A DNA stretch of 64,000 nt from Blastobasis lacticolella (taxonomy: Eukaryota > Arthropoda > Insecta > Lepidoptera > Blastobasidae): positions 18,575,001-18,639,000 of the forward strand of contig LR990054.1 of assembly GCA_905147135.1 (NCBI GenBank), given 5' to 3'. The notes beneath the pieces are model-generated. The model did not search any database, was not told the DNA's origin, and saw only the letters and a list, made by a program, of their open reading frames with translations. Numbering within the stretch: position 1 is the stretch's first letter; every line of letters begins with the position of its first letter. Positions 11,140-21,498 of the stretch are shown here, in pieces. The translations under genes and the position numbers were made by a program.

Positions 11140-12160
11140 AGATGTAGTTATTTAACAAAAAATATGTAAGATCTTATTGTACCTATGTCTACAAATAAAT
11201 AATTTGATTTGAGTTTTTCATAATTTTGAGCGTTCCCCGAGAAACCGTTTGATTTGTATTATTTTCGAATAATAAAATTCGCATAAGTACAATACCATAC
11301 AATCGTTTATTGGTAAATAGATTTACATGTCATTTTTAATGCTACTTTACATTTGTAAAGCAAGTATCATTAAGTAATCACAATATGATCACAGAAACAT
11401 AATCAAATTTCAAATTAAAGCAATATAAATTCGCCCATAAAATTAAATTGTAAAAGTAAAATAATATAAAAATAATAACTAAATTGAAAAAAAAAAACCG
11501 TTTTTTTATTTTTAGGAATTCGTTGTATTGTTAGTACTAGCACTAATAAGTATTTTTTTTCCCAGACATAAAATAAAAAAACAAACAAAAAAGGTATATC
11601 TCCGAACTTTTCAAACAGCGCGACCTCAATTTTTCATTGGGGCTTTTCCCTAATGTGTAAAGTGTTATTCTTGATCATTATTTTATCGTTGTATCCTTAT
11701 GTAAACATACCTATTTATTAACATTATTGGAAGTTACTTCTTTCCTGTTACACTTGTACGCTTTCAGAAATTAATACACACAAATATATTACCTAAACAT
11801 TGCGATTGTGTTGACGTCAGGCAGGCGCTCGACCGTGAAACATGAAGCCAACATTTGATTTAATACCTCAATTTTTCGTCAAATTCAAATATTTGACGAA
11901 AAATTCAAATGTTTTAAAAGGTGCTTCGGACACGCTACCTTTTTAATTTATTAGCCGGGGTGTTTCAGGGCCACTTTGCCACGGAAAGTACCTTACCTTT
12001 TTGCAAACGTACTAAAACAGTTAATAATTAATAAATAATTAGTGATAAATAGAATATCATTAATAAAGTTGTATTGATAATTATTCATGATATACATATA
12101 ACGGATAAGTGCGCTGTACGGCTGTAGCATGTTCAAATCAAAATAATTTAATTAATTAAT
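11140..12160. other. AT-rich interval, no gene; one 14-nt inverted repeat
   Basis: No coding frame or element is recognisable. At 11871-11904 there is a perfect inverted repeat: arms ATTTTTCGTCAAAT and ATTTGACGAAAAAT around a 6-nt loop. It is probably a small MITE remnant. Confidence 0.4.
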
Positions 12161-12164
12161 TTCA

Positions 12165-12440
12165 GCTGCGGAAGACCTCAAGCGGAGGAAATACGAAAGT
12201 CTAGCGCAAAACTTCGTATTTCAGCCGTTTGGTGTGGAAATGTTGGGACCGTGGGGCCCTGGTGCGAGAAAGTTCTATATAGAACTTTCAAAAAAATTAA
12301 ATGATACCACTGGTGACCAGAGAGCTGGCTCGTTCCTCGGACAACGGATTAGCATCGCTATTTAACGAGGCAACGCAGCCAGCTTTCTGGGCACCATTCC
12401 GGGGGGCAGCGGTGTGGACGCCTTTTTAATTTTTAGTAAG
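12165..12440 (+). pseudogene. Retroelement pol C-terminal relic
   Basis: One frame of about 90 codons reads continuously except for a single TAA near 12362. It includes VEMLGPWGPGARKFYIELSK, then DQRAGSFLGQRISIAI and RGNAASFLGT. I remember this GPWGPGA...GDPRAG...LGQR.SIA pattern from the C-termini of invertebrate retroelement polyproteins, but I cannot name the clade. The stop replaces what is usually a glutamine (CAA to TAA). It begins after a TTTCAG acceptor-like site and ends at an AGTAAG donor-like site. Confidence 0.4.
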
Positions 12441-13120
12441 TATATATTTTATATGTATTAGCGAATAATATATATATTTGTATTGTAACTGTAAATATTT
12501 TATGTAGATAATTAAATTAGACAAGTAATATTGAATTAAATTCTGACTATCCGCTGTATCGACGACTTCATGAGGGTTTTGGAGAGCCGATGTGTAAGGT
12601 TAGCGTGGCTGGGTATCCATGCAGCGGGACAACCGCGCGACAGAAACGCGAGATGCGCCGCGTAGCTCAGCCGGTAGTCTACTACTGCCTTTTTCGTCTT
12701 TGTATTTAACGACAATTGCAACGGAGAAGTAAAAAGAGAAGCAGACGTAGAAGTGTGTCTCCATTGGAACCTATATCCGAATCCATATCCACACCACTAA
12801 CACACCACATATCTTCTACCATACGCATGGACACTGTTCTAGCTTATATTTTTACTTTTATGTGCTTTTTGGTAATTATTGTGTACTGTTTCTTTTATTC
12901 TATGTTACAAAATGTCGTGTTTTCCAAATTGCGTTATTTATATTTTTGTGTTGTGGTTTGTAGGTAAATAAATAAATACAAATTTCTTGTTCTTATTCTT
13001 TATTATTCTTATATAACCAGAGCTACCTAGCCCTCGTGAAACTCGCGTCTGCAGCGCTACCGAGCCGCGTATCGTGAGCGACTAAGTCGCCCTGCAGCCG
13101 CCGTAATATAAATGGCTACG
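12441..13120. other. Interval with no supported gene
   Basis: The longest frame here (plus, 12716-12967) starts at a non-ATG codon. It would give a basic Ser/Arg stretch followed by one hydrophobic segment. Nothing supports it as a gene, so I leave it unannotated. The downstream part precedes the minus-strand exon ending at 13121. Confidence 0.35.
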
Positions 13121-13278
13121 CTACCCTGAAGGAGTCAATGATATTTTGTTCCATAGTGCGTTCTGCTGCTTAATAATATCCAGGTCCTGCGACGGCCCCG
13201 GGGACGGAGTGCGCGGCGAGGCGCGCGCGGGCCCGCGGGGCGCGGGGGCGGCACTCTTACCACGCGATGGTCTCCAGG
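13121..13278 (-). CDS. Last exon of an unrecognised membrane protein gene
   Basis: The exon starts after the acceptor TTATGACACAG and runs about 51 codons to a TAG at 13121-13123. Its Pro/Ala/Arg-rich first half is strongly GC-rich (13190-13270). The end is a normal-looking helix region (DLDIIKQQNALWNKISL). Joining to the exon at 13687-13885 is phase-consistent: that exon ends after one base of a codon and this one supplies two. GC-rich, codon-like composition in an AT-rich region argues for a host gene and not an element. Confidence 0.4.
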
Positions 13279-13487
13279 CTGTGTCATAAGTTTAAATACA
13301 ATAAATTAGAAGGTACATAATGTTATCGTGTAATTGCATGAAAGACATTAAATATGCATTAGTGCCTAAGCATAGGCATCGAAAAAGCAACACATACATG
13401 GATTCGATAGGAAATCCGGATTTTCATGACTGTTTTTGGGTTAAAATTAAAACATGTCGGAACCGTCCAGGGTCTTTGGTAAGTTAA

Positions 13488-13645
13488 AGTAGCGGCCAGG
13501 AAGTGGAATGGCTACGAAATTAGCTATAACATGAAGCTCTTCAAGAAGAGTTAGTAAAGGTTTTTACTGGTATGCTAACTTCCATGGGCTACGGTAGGTT
13601 AGTAAAATGTTACAATCTGGCGGGCCGTACGAGTGGTATAAAAGT
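13488..13645 (+). pseudogene. 3' tail of a LINE related to the copy at 4265
   Basis: A decayed coding end (YNMKLFKKR) and the 3' UTR string ATCTGGCGGGCCGTACGAG-TGGTATAAAA match the layout of the 3' end at 4551-4617. It lies inside the intron between the exons at 13278 and 13687 of the membrane-protein gene and points against that gene. Confidence 0.55.
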
Positions 13646-13686
13646 ATTGGTTAGTGCGTAGCCTTCCAAATACAAAGTCTAGGTAC

Positions 13687-13885
13687 CCAATATAGTTTTC
13701 ATGCGGCGTCGTATGGTGTTAGCGGATTGGGCGGGGCGGGCGGGGCGGGCGGGGTGGGCGACGAGGCCGGGGCCGGCGCGCGCCGCCGCCAGCGCCAGCG
13801 CCGCCGCCGCCGCCTGCACCAGCGCCAGCGCCGCGCCCGCGCCCGCCATCGCGTGGAAGTTGATAGGCACCGTCTCCACCACCTC
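13687..13885 (-). CDS. Exon of an unrecognised membrane protein (transmembrane segment)
   Basis: The exon follows the acceptor TTAATTGTACAG and begins EVVETVPINFHAMAG. It then codes a very Ala/Leu-rich hydrophobic stretch (about 25 residues, a likely transmembrane helix), a Pro/Ala-rich turn (HPARPARPA) and a basic end (RRRMK), and stops at a GTACCT donor. Its GC content is about 75% in the middle. The upstream exon (14418-14743) ends in phase 0 and this one begins in phase 0, so the two join in frame. An alternative is that the open frame continues upstream to 14032 as one exon. Confidence 0.4.
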
Positions 13886-14094
13886 CTGTACAATTAAAGT
13901 CAACTCGTAGAAGGAACTCTCACTATTTCTCAACGGATATGCTTCGCTCCGCTTTGATTTTACATGGATAAGAGAGCTCAAGGCTCTTTCCACCACTGCG
14001 TAAACCTGACGGTACACTGGTCCATAGTGCAATAGAGAAAGCTTATTTTTCTATGGAGAAAGCCAATTTACTGGGTGCTCTCATTGTCTCAAAC

Positions 14095-14301
14095 TCGACC
14101 CTAAATGACGGAGGACGATCATCGAATTACAGGCCTATCGCTATTACCTCCCTTCTCTCTAAGGTGATGGAGCAAGTAACAAACGCACATCTCCTTAGTT
14201 ACCTAGAAGAACACGATCTCTTGAGCGACCGTCAATATGGTTTCCGACATTGCCGCTCAACGGGTGATCTTATAGTGTATCTAAAACACCGTTGGGCTTA
14301 G
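14095..14301 (+). pseudogene. LINE reverse transcriptase scrap
   Basis: A plus-strand frame of about 68 residues is a clear reverse transcriptase block. RSSNYRPIAITSLLSKVMEQ (fingers motif) is followed by DRQYGFRHCRSTGDLI, then a stop. Only the fingers are present; palm motifs A to C are absent. It lies in the intron between two minus-strand exons of the membrane-protein gene. Confidence 0.7.
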
Positions 14302-14417
14302 CTGTTTAGAGTCAAGGTGTGGCACGGGTGAGAATGGAGGGTGGGAATATTGTAGTAGGTACACTATCTACTACGTGCGAACAGTCACAGAAAACTAAAT
14401 TGTAAATCCATACTCAC

Positions 14418-14743
14418 TTCAATAAGTGCGCTGATACGCAGAGCGAGTGGACAATCGTGTCCGAAATGTCGCAAGGAGGGTAGTATGATGTCATCACAGA
14501 ACTGGATTAGGGGCGACAGTTGCTGCCCTATGTCCGAGTTGAAGAAACCGCAGGCGCGGCTGACCGCCCACAGCATCCAGGACACCTCGAAGACAAGCAT
14601 CAGTGCTAGCCCCACGGAGTACTGCGAAATACAAGCGCTTACTAGCACATACTTAGCACACGTACCGACAGCCGCTTCGCACAATAGAACTCCGAAACAG
14701 TCTGCCGCTAGTTGAAGGAGAACCACGTAATAGAAATGGTGTA
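14418..14743 (-). CDS. Exon of an unrecognised multi-pass membrane protein
   Basis: Bounded by an acceptor (ATCAAAAG, exon from 14743) and a perfect donor GTGAGT (14417 downwards), this 326-bp exon is open throughout. It codes two hydrophobic stretches, one near HHFYYVVLLQLAADCFGVLL and one near YSVGLALMLVFEVSWMLWAV. A Cys-containing soluble part follows (FCDDIILPSLRHFGHDCPLA). The next exon downstream (13885) continues in the same phase. I cannot name the family: two or three membrane helices with conserved-looking Cys and His in the loop are all that can be said. Confidence 0.45.
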
Positions 14744-14970
14744 CTTTTGATAGTGGATACAGATAGTGGATAATGAATAAGAATAAGAATAATAAATATT
14801 TATTTACACAGAAACACCACAACACAAACATAGTGGTGGTACTTTCAAACTTGACGAGTCTACCTGGATAAGTACCATATCAAAGTACAGTCAGATGTTT
14901 GCTACTATTTGTGTTCGTGTGTGTGTTCGACGAGGGTCACTGTTTGGTAGTTTTATTAATACATGATTAC

Positions 14971-15177
14971 CCTTATGAGCAGCCAGCGGCGGCGCGTCGG
15001 CTTAAACAGCAGCGCGAGCTGCCCCAGCGCGGTGAGCGCGGCCAGCGCGAGTCCCGTGAACGCCAGCGCCGGCCGCGCCGAGCGGTACTCCACGGGCAGC
15101 AGCGCGCGCGCCGGCAGGTACGTTGTGGGGTCCCACTGCAGCCGCGCCGCCGACGACAGGCAAGCGCCGCTGTATAA
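14971..15177 (-). CDS. Exon of an unrecognised membrane protein
   Basis: GC-rich exon preceded by an acceptor ATCATACAG (or the second AG eight bases later) and followed by a GTAATC donor. It reads GACLSSAARLQWDPTTYLPA, then an Arg-flanked hydrophobic segment (ALAFTGLALAALTALGQLAL), then a basic patch (KPTRRRWL). It probably belongs to the same minus-strand gene as the exon at 14418-14743. By my reading the splice phases of these two do not match, so an exon may be missing between them or a boundary may be wrong. Confidence 0.35.
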
Positions 15178-15824
15178 CTGTATGATACACTTCTTAATAG
15201 AACTAGAATATTTTGTTATGAAAGAGGCAAACGAGCAAGAATGACACCTAATGGTGCGATCACCGCCTCTCATAGTCGTGAATGCATTTCCGGCTATTGA
15301 AGTAGGTGCAGGCTCGTTACCTAAAGATTTGAATATCGTAACTGGCTGATTGATGGCAATACGGTGATATTTACTGGCTTATCCCAAGTGGGAATTGAAT
15401 TTCCTTGAGGAACTAGGTTGGCAGAAACATTACAGTTACATAAACTTGACCCCCACGCAAAAAAGGCGTAAGGTCGTCTCGACTCGGAACTCGTTGCAGA
15501 GAATGCCCCAGGTAAATCTAATAAAGATGTACCTGCCGCCGGACCACGAGGTACGCATGAACCACTACGATACCGGATCCGAATAATTTTTTTCATCCAA
15601 CAACAGGGCATTCAGAAACATCGTTGTCAACGTGCTGCAACTACTTGAATAAGACACTAGGATTATCTCTACGCACTGTCTATTAAAAATGACTCATAAA
15701 ACAAACTATTGCAGCCAAAAAACCTATTCCAGCGAACTTCGATAATCCTTAGTGGCCATTATCTACGGCTGCTAATGTTGAATTCGAGTGAATCGACGCA
15801 CTGGTTCCATACCACCCTACTTAC

Positions 15825-16010
15825 CGCTAATATGAGGTTCACTTGCGGCAGCAGCGCCATTGCAATTGCTGTGGCCCCCATCTCTCCGACGCAGTTCCCT
15901 TAACTTCGTTCGGTACTGTTTGATGGCCGGGAAGAGTCTCCGTTGCGGCGACGTGTCTGCCAGCGAATGAACGAAATCGTCGCTTCGCCCCAGGACAATT
16001 ACGTCATGCT
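15825..16010 (-). CDS. Upstream exon, probably of the same membrane-protein gene
   Basis: Between an acceptor (ATATTATAAG, exon from 16010) and a donor GTAAGT (15824 downwards) one frame of 61 codons is open. It reads DVIVLGRSDDFVHSLADTSP, a basic helix (RLFPAIKQYRTKLRELRRR) and a small-residue tail. Composition is that of a host exon, higher in GC than its introns. The exon or exons that should link it to 15177 (around 15.3-15.6 kb) could not be fixed: several frames are partly open there and none is convincing. Confidence 0.35.
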
Positions 16011-16419
16011 CTTATAATATTGTAGGTATTCCGTGTATTATTTTAGCACATTATTTTTTCCAGAAGCGAATGTATTAAACCTTTGAAGTCAAACGTAAGA
16101 AATATTGGGTGAATTATAATTTTATTTTCCTGAAGGAAAACCAATTGCAATAAATACAATGTTATGTAATAACACCAGCAATATAATTAAACAGCTATTA
16201 TAGTCCACCACAACTGGTAATTTGATATTTGGAATAAGGTTGGCTTAATTTGGGATAGGTGGCGCTGTCGCCCAGTGCAAATGAGCTCTGTGTATTTAAT
16301 TCATTTAAAATTGTAAAAGCAGTTTTTTAGCAATAGTAATACCATTTTATTATCACTAAATATCCAATTCAAGTGTGTGAATGTTATCTGTGCAGAAATC
16401 CCTAAAATATTAAAGTTAT

Positions 16420-16677
16420 TGATAACAAACTCAAACAATGTCCGGAAAAATAATCAGCCCGACCGGCACATGCGAGCCTTTTTAAAAGGACCGCCCCTCC
16501 GTTCGATCCTCTTCGTGGCCTCTTCGGGTGACGTCGGCGCCAGTCGGCTTACGGAGCTGGTTCCATCGAACTCTGCTAGGCGTCGCCCGTAGTCGATCCC
16601 ATCAGGCTCGATGGATTGCGCTCAGAGCTGGTTCCATCAGGCGTCGTTAGATGGCGCTACACGCCCGATTGCCAACA
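16420..16677 (-). repeat. LTR, 3' copy
   Basis: 258 bp beginning TGATAACAAACTC and ending CGATTGCCAACA on the plus strand. It lacks a target duplication of its own (TTAT left, CGGC right), which argues against a solo LTR and for pairing with 29970-30227. Confidence 0.75.
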
Positions 16678-17218
16678 CGGCCATTCTGCATGGTGTCAGT
16701 CTCTGGCACCCCACGAGTCTGGATAAAATATTGATCTGCAAGAATACACAAATGTTACCAATCATACATGCAGTGTCCCGATGTCCCATTCTATTCCTGC
16801 AATTTTCACATTAACTCTTAACTTTTTTTTTTATGTAAATACTTATGAGTACTTGTTTATTCTCTAGACCACCTGCACTTAAAGGGCCATGCCACACTTA
16901 AGAGACCAGATTCGTCTTAGTTCTTAGAACCACTTGCACCTAAAGAGCGTTTCGCTTCACTTAGGCGTACCAAGCTCGTTCCATTAACTTGTGCTCATAC
17001 TTGTAATACTTTTCTAATGTGCAATTTACAGTTATAGAATGGATATTTTATCATGACTCGCACAACTAAATACCTGCGCAGGTATGAAGGTAGGTATAAA
17101 GTTACCTATAGTGATTCTTATATACTTTAGTTATCAAATCAATTAATGAAATACAAAAGTGTTCCTGTACAAATGCTCATTTGTAGTTATTAAAAAGAGT
17201 GTTGCTACTTAGAAAGAT
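16678..17218. other. Interval without a recognisable gene
   Basis: Just inside the 3' LTR I see neither a purine-rich tract nor a coding frame. The interval is moderately AT-rich and ends at the long inverted repeat that begins at 17219. Confidence 0.4.
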
Positions 17219-17300
17219 ATCGATTTGTTTTCAATCGATCATTTTTATTTTTTGTCGATCCTACGTATCGATACAGCCAGCCGCCATTTTTACGTCATTC
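17219..17300. repeat. 82-bp inverted repeat, left copy
   Basis: The segment ATCGATTTGTTTTCAATCGA through GCCATTTTTACGTCATTC is present as an exact reverse complement at 22155-22236. A second block (about 17424-17472) recurs inverted at 22281-22330. The two copies bracket about 4.9 kb of unrelated DNA. Confidence 0.8.
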
Positions 17301-17357
17301 TTTTTAGAGATGCTATGCGAAACTTCCCCACGCCTGGGAATATGGGCGGGCGGGTGT

Positions 17358-17452
17358 TATATCTTCGAATGAAGCGACTCATATAATATCGATCGAACTT
17401 CGCGAAGTTCGTTTGATCATATATTATATTTCGTCGCTTCATTCTTCAGATA
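17358..17452. repeat. Near-perfect palindrome of about 95 bp
   Basis: The centre is GAACTTCGCGAAGTTC, a perfect 16-bp palindrome. The arms continue with few mismatches from ATATCTTCGAATGAAGCGAC on the left to GTCGCTTCATTCTTCAGATAT on the right. It looks like two transposon ends head to head, or the whole of a small foldback element. Confidence 0.65.
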
Positions 17453-17566
17453 TAAGATAATTCACAACGTAGATGTTTGGAGAGGGAAGTTTTGCAAATT
17501 TTAAACAAAATATTTATTATTCATATATTTTAAACAATGTATTAATTATACGGTATCAACCGTAAA

Positions 17567-17827
17567 TTAAAGATATAACATAATGGACACTGTGGTTAAT
17601 TCATTATTAAGAAAGCAAACTGGTTTAACAAATCGGCCGACATCAGCGATCGGCCTGATATAATATCTGGCGAAAACGCGATGTGCTGGTCCTTGCGGCC
17701 ACCGCATTGCGGGCCCCGCCGCGGAGACGCCGCCGGCCCCAGCGTCGGACACCGGACGCCGGGCACACCGAGCCACAGCACATGGACCCATGACACACTG
17801 CTCTCTGTCATCACCCTGCCAATCCAT
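17567..17827 (-). other. GC-rich open segment, possible exon relic
   Basis: Two minus-strand frames stay open across a GC-rich block (about 17640-17790) in otherwise AT-rich DNA. One reads FSPDIISGRSLMSADLLNQF near its end. There are no clear splice sites, no known domain and no start. It may be an old exon carried with the block between the inverted repeats. Confidence 0.2.
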
Positions 17828-18369
17828 TGGCTAATGGTTTGTCCGTGACTTGTTTATGGTGTGGTTTGCACGACAGAAATAGTATGTGCCAGTACTGAGT
17901 TGCTCGATTCTAATCAGATACTCATCGAGTGTGATGGAAGGGGTTATGCGTAAATTAGGTACGAAAGAGCCCTGGATACTTGCGACCTGACCCTAATGTT
18001 GTAACTAATTATGATTTTAATGCTATTTGAGGTGGTATTAATATTATAATCCTTAAAAGTGATAGCGTTTGTACCCTGTGTGTGTGGTACACAGGGCCAA
18101 TATTCCTAATGTTCTGGTTAACTTTTTATTATGTTTTATTTATTTGGACGGGACCGAATTTGAAATGTTATATACACTCTCGTGAATTCCAAGTGGCAGT
18201 ATACTTAGGCACGCTTGGATTGAATTTGAAAGCTCCTTTTAGTGATAGTTTAATTCGAACATCCTAACTGGGACCAAAATGGGATACGGAGCTGAACGAT
18301 GATTGTTCAAAGTGTCATACGAAGCATTCGTATTAAAACGATTACTTAAAATGTTATCACAAATTCGTT

Positions 18370-19780
18370 AGAATCTTCATATGGATCAGTATTATTCTGC
18401 AATCAAAATTGCAAATCGAGAGAAGTGCGGCAAGTGAGAATGCATGAGATTAATCGCATCTACTGCGATAGCCTCCGAGTCCTGTTTGCAGGATAAATAG
18501 CGCTCACAGTCGGCATTGACGCGAGACATGAAATCGGTAATCTACCGGTACCTCAGTCATAGTCTGTCTAAAAGTGTGGACTATCTATCGGTAAGCCGAG
18601 TCAGAGAGTTTCCACTCTATGTCCTTTACTCTCTTGAGTCCTCGTCAACCTTAATATCACATAACGAAATATGCCGCGCTAGATTATTTGCATGAAGGTA
18701 TTCAATACTTCCTTGACAATTTACATAGCTGATAGCTGTGGTGTTATCTACTCGTACCAATATATCACAATTATGATCGTATGATGCATTTTTAGGTTTA
18801 GTAAATCCAGTTAATGGGATACTTGAGTTCACATTGCTTCCAACACCCGTTTACCCAATCGTCGCCATAGACGGTACCCCAGTCAGTACGATAGCCATTA
18901 GTGAAGTTCTCGTTTACATAATGAAGGCCTGCGGGACAATAAAGGGCCAATGTTTTGCGCCCATCAATTAAGATCCTCAAAGAACGTAGAACGGGGGGAT
19001 ATTTATGCTAAAGTTTAAGTAGCTATTATATTTTTAAATACATTTTAACAATAGATCAAAAATTTTGTGTGCAATCAGCTGTATTGTAGCGCTAGATAAG
19101 CTGCTACTGACAGCGCAATAAGTTGAGCGAACTTATATTGTGCAACGGGGAAGAGACGAAAATATATACACTGATTGTGATATAATGTCACTTTTCTCCA
19201 GTTAAAAAAAAAATTAAGTGAAATTCTCAAAATTAAAACATATAAACACTAGAATTTTACACATATTTTTAGGTTGCAAGTTGCGTTTGTTAACGTTGAC
19301 TATGAATACGAGACATTGAAGTAATCTGGGCCTCGTTAACATTGCTTAGACATTCCTCGAAGTCATTGCCAATGCAAATTATATCGTCTAAGTATACTAT
19401 AGCTATATCGTGCTATAGCACGGATTTTGAGCCTTGAGACCTTAAGAAGGTGAAGACCTTAGTCGTCACTTTAGTAAACCCTCGCGGGGCAACCGAGATA
19501 CTAATACGGTAAGGCTGAAAAGTTGTAAATTCTGCCATCGAATTAAAGCTTTTATGGTTCACAATTTTAAATTTATCATATTTAAAAATGTGTTTCTTGG
19601 AATTTATTTTGAAATGATTCTGTGGTCCGATCGTATATCGTATCGGTCGGTATAAATTTATTTGTGATTTTAGATTAATGGTGAATCTTTTTTCCCAATC
19701 GGTTTAGGTGGCGGGAATATTTTAGATAAAAATTGATTAGGTATGTGGGGCTGCCGCATGCCCAATGCAAGGTGTTCGGC
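18370..19780 (-). pseudogene. DIRS-like retroelement relic (RT and RNase H)
   Basis: Minus-strand remnants in the order expected of DIRS-group elements, with stops and frameshifts. About 19760-19570: the start of the reverse transcriptase (FLSKIFPPPKPIGKK). 19570-19270: EFTTFQPYRISISVAPRGFT, LRSQGSKSVL and YLDDIICIGNDFEECL (YLDD catalytic motif). 18980-18840: a RNase H-like start (DWGTVYGDDWVNGCWKQCE). 18832-18660: DILVRVDNTTAISYVNCQGS. About 18560-18400: SRVNADCERYLS and AIAVDAINLM. The tyrosine recombinase that defines DIRS is not found, so the assignment rests on these RT and RNase H patterns. Confidence 0.5.
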
Positions 19781-19973
19781 TGAACACTAAAATCGTACCC
19801 GAATCTACTAACATTTTAATGGACTAGGGGACTCCTTCTTTTTGTCAGGAGCAAAAAGTTTGGTATTGGTCAGGAGACAGAATACTTGTCTTTACCAGGG
19901 GCAACATAGATATTGTGCCACGGACTTATAGAATGGGACTTCTAAACCGTCCCGAATCAATGCCTACAATTAA

Positions 19974-20320
19974 TTAAAAAATAATTGTACGCGACCAACG
20001 TGGCGCACCTGAGTCACTTAGGTGACTATGTAGGTGCGGCTGCGGGCCGGCGCCGGCGGCTTCCGCGGCGCGGGGAGGCTGCTTGGCCGGCGCTCGCTGC
20101 GGATGCCCGGTGACGGCCATTTTCCCGGGCTCGTGTAGGCAGGCAAAGGGTATGTCGATGGAGCCAATTCCCACACAGTACTTTCGAATAGCGTTTCGTT
20201 TCGGTGAGTGTTACGGACGACACTCAAGGACGCCTTATCGTTAGGCGTTATTATTATCAGTTTTATTCTCGATTTCGAGTCCATAAAATAAAGATCGCAA
20301 GAGTATGCGGCGAGCGTCAC
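19974..20320 (-). other. GC-rich open segment, possible host exon
   Basis: Three minus-strand frames overlap a GC-rich core (20035-20110). The most protein-like reads GIGSIDIPFACLHEPGKMAV, then a Pro/Ala-rich stretch, ending RWSRTIIF and a stop at 19974. No splice boundary is convincing and no domain is recognised. Confidence 0.22.
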
Positions 20321-20329
20321 TCAGATATT

Positions 20330-21048
20330 TGACGGCGATGAATATGGTATTCTCCTCGTTGGAGTACGTGTTGCGGCGCAGATGACCGCTTACGAAATTT
20401 TATTTTTGTGCCTGGGGTAACTTTATGTTTTCCGGCACTAAATAACCCTTAAGGATATTTTCCTTGTAAGGGAGTCACAATAGACTTGTATTATGTATTT
20501 TGTTCCCGTGCTCGGGTTCGTTATGGATATTGGCTTCGAGGACCCGCACCAGCTGTGGGTCTAACTGTGCGCGGGCGCATCGGACGGCTCCGACGAAGGC
20601 TCTTTCGCTACTCTAGCGGCGACAGCGACCTGGGGCAGGTCTGTTGACGCCTCAGTAGCAAGTAATACCTCTCAGTAATTGCATTCGGAGGTGTGTCGAT
20701 GTCTAAAACCGCAGACAAATTCATATTATGTCCGTTTTAGAACAAACGAGTTTACGAACGAGTGGTCGATTACACCCCCTACTTTACTAGTAGGTACTTA
20801 ATGCCCCACTGTTTAAAGTATTATTCTCATCGTTCATCGAGTGTTCATAATATATTAAGGTGTTTGTATTGATCCCCGATCAACGAAAAACCATTCCGAA
20901 AATAAAACCACGGATATGTGAAGAATGTGGGTATATCCACAAAATAAATCCGCACTGCCGATTCTCGATCGACGGTGGCGGGTAGGTAGATGTCATAGAC
21001 CTCTAAATGATTCTTGATCATCAGCAGGTTGAGACACTTGGGATTATT
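20330..21048. other. Interval without a recognisable gene
   Basis: Mixed composition, with a slightly GC-rich patch near 20520-20640. No frame reads like a known protein and no element end is visible. The satellite array starts at its right border. Confidence 0.35.
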
Positions 21049-21498
21049 GCACATTGCCTTCGTGATGGTTCACGACCAACCTCCAGACTCTGTGTCGATA
21101 CCGTCGTGTTGGTTCTCGACCAACATCCAGGTGAATAAGCACATTGCCTTCGTGATGGTTCACGACCAACCTCCAGGCTCTGTGTCGATACCGTCGTGTT
21201 GGTTCTCGACCAACATCCAGGTGAATATGCACATTGCCTTCGTGATGGTTCACGACCAACCTCCAGGCTCTGTGTCGATACCGTCGTGTTGGTTCTCGAC
21301 CAACATCCAGGTGAATATGCACATTGCCTTCGTGATGGTTCACGACCAACCTCCAGGCTCTGTGTCGATACCGTCGTGTTGGTTCTCGACCAACATCCAG
21401 GTGAATATGCACATTGCCTTCGTGATGGTTCACGACCAACCTCCAGGCTTTGTGTCGATACCGTCGTGTTGGTTCTCGACCAACATCCAGGTGTATAA
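21049..21498. repeat. Tandem repeat, 90-bp unit x 5
   Basis: Five consecutive units start at 21049, 21139, 21229, 21319 and 21409 and are almost identical. Each unit is itself a diverged dimer of about 45 bp containing TTCACGACCAACCTCCAGG and TTCTCGACCAACATCCAGG. The unit is a multiple of three, so long frames stay open on both strands. These are not genes. Degenerate copies with the same CGACCAAC core follow at 21500-21600 and 21720-21890. Confidence 0.9.

Noticed and set aside
12716..12967. Small basic protein with one membrane segment
   Set aside because: Starts at TTG, has no homologue I know and no splice or promoter context.
16420..16677. A solo LTR
   Set aside because: Its own flanks do not match each other, whereas its outer flank matches the outer flank of the copy at 29970-30227.
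21049..21498. CRISPR array
   Set aside because: The repeats are directly adjacent 90-bp units without unique spacers, in a eukaryotic sequence.
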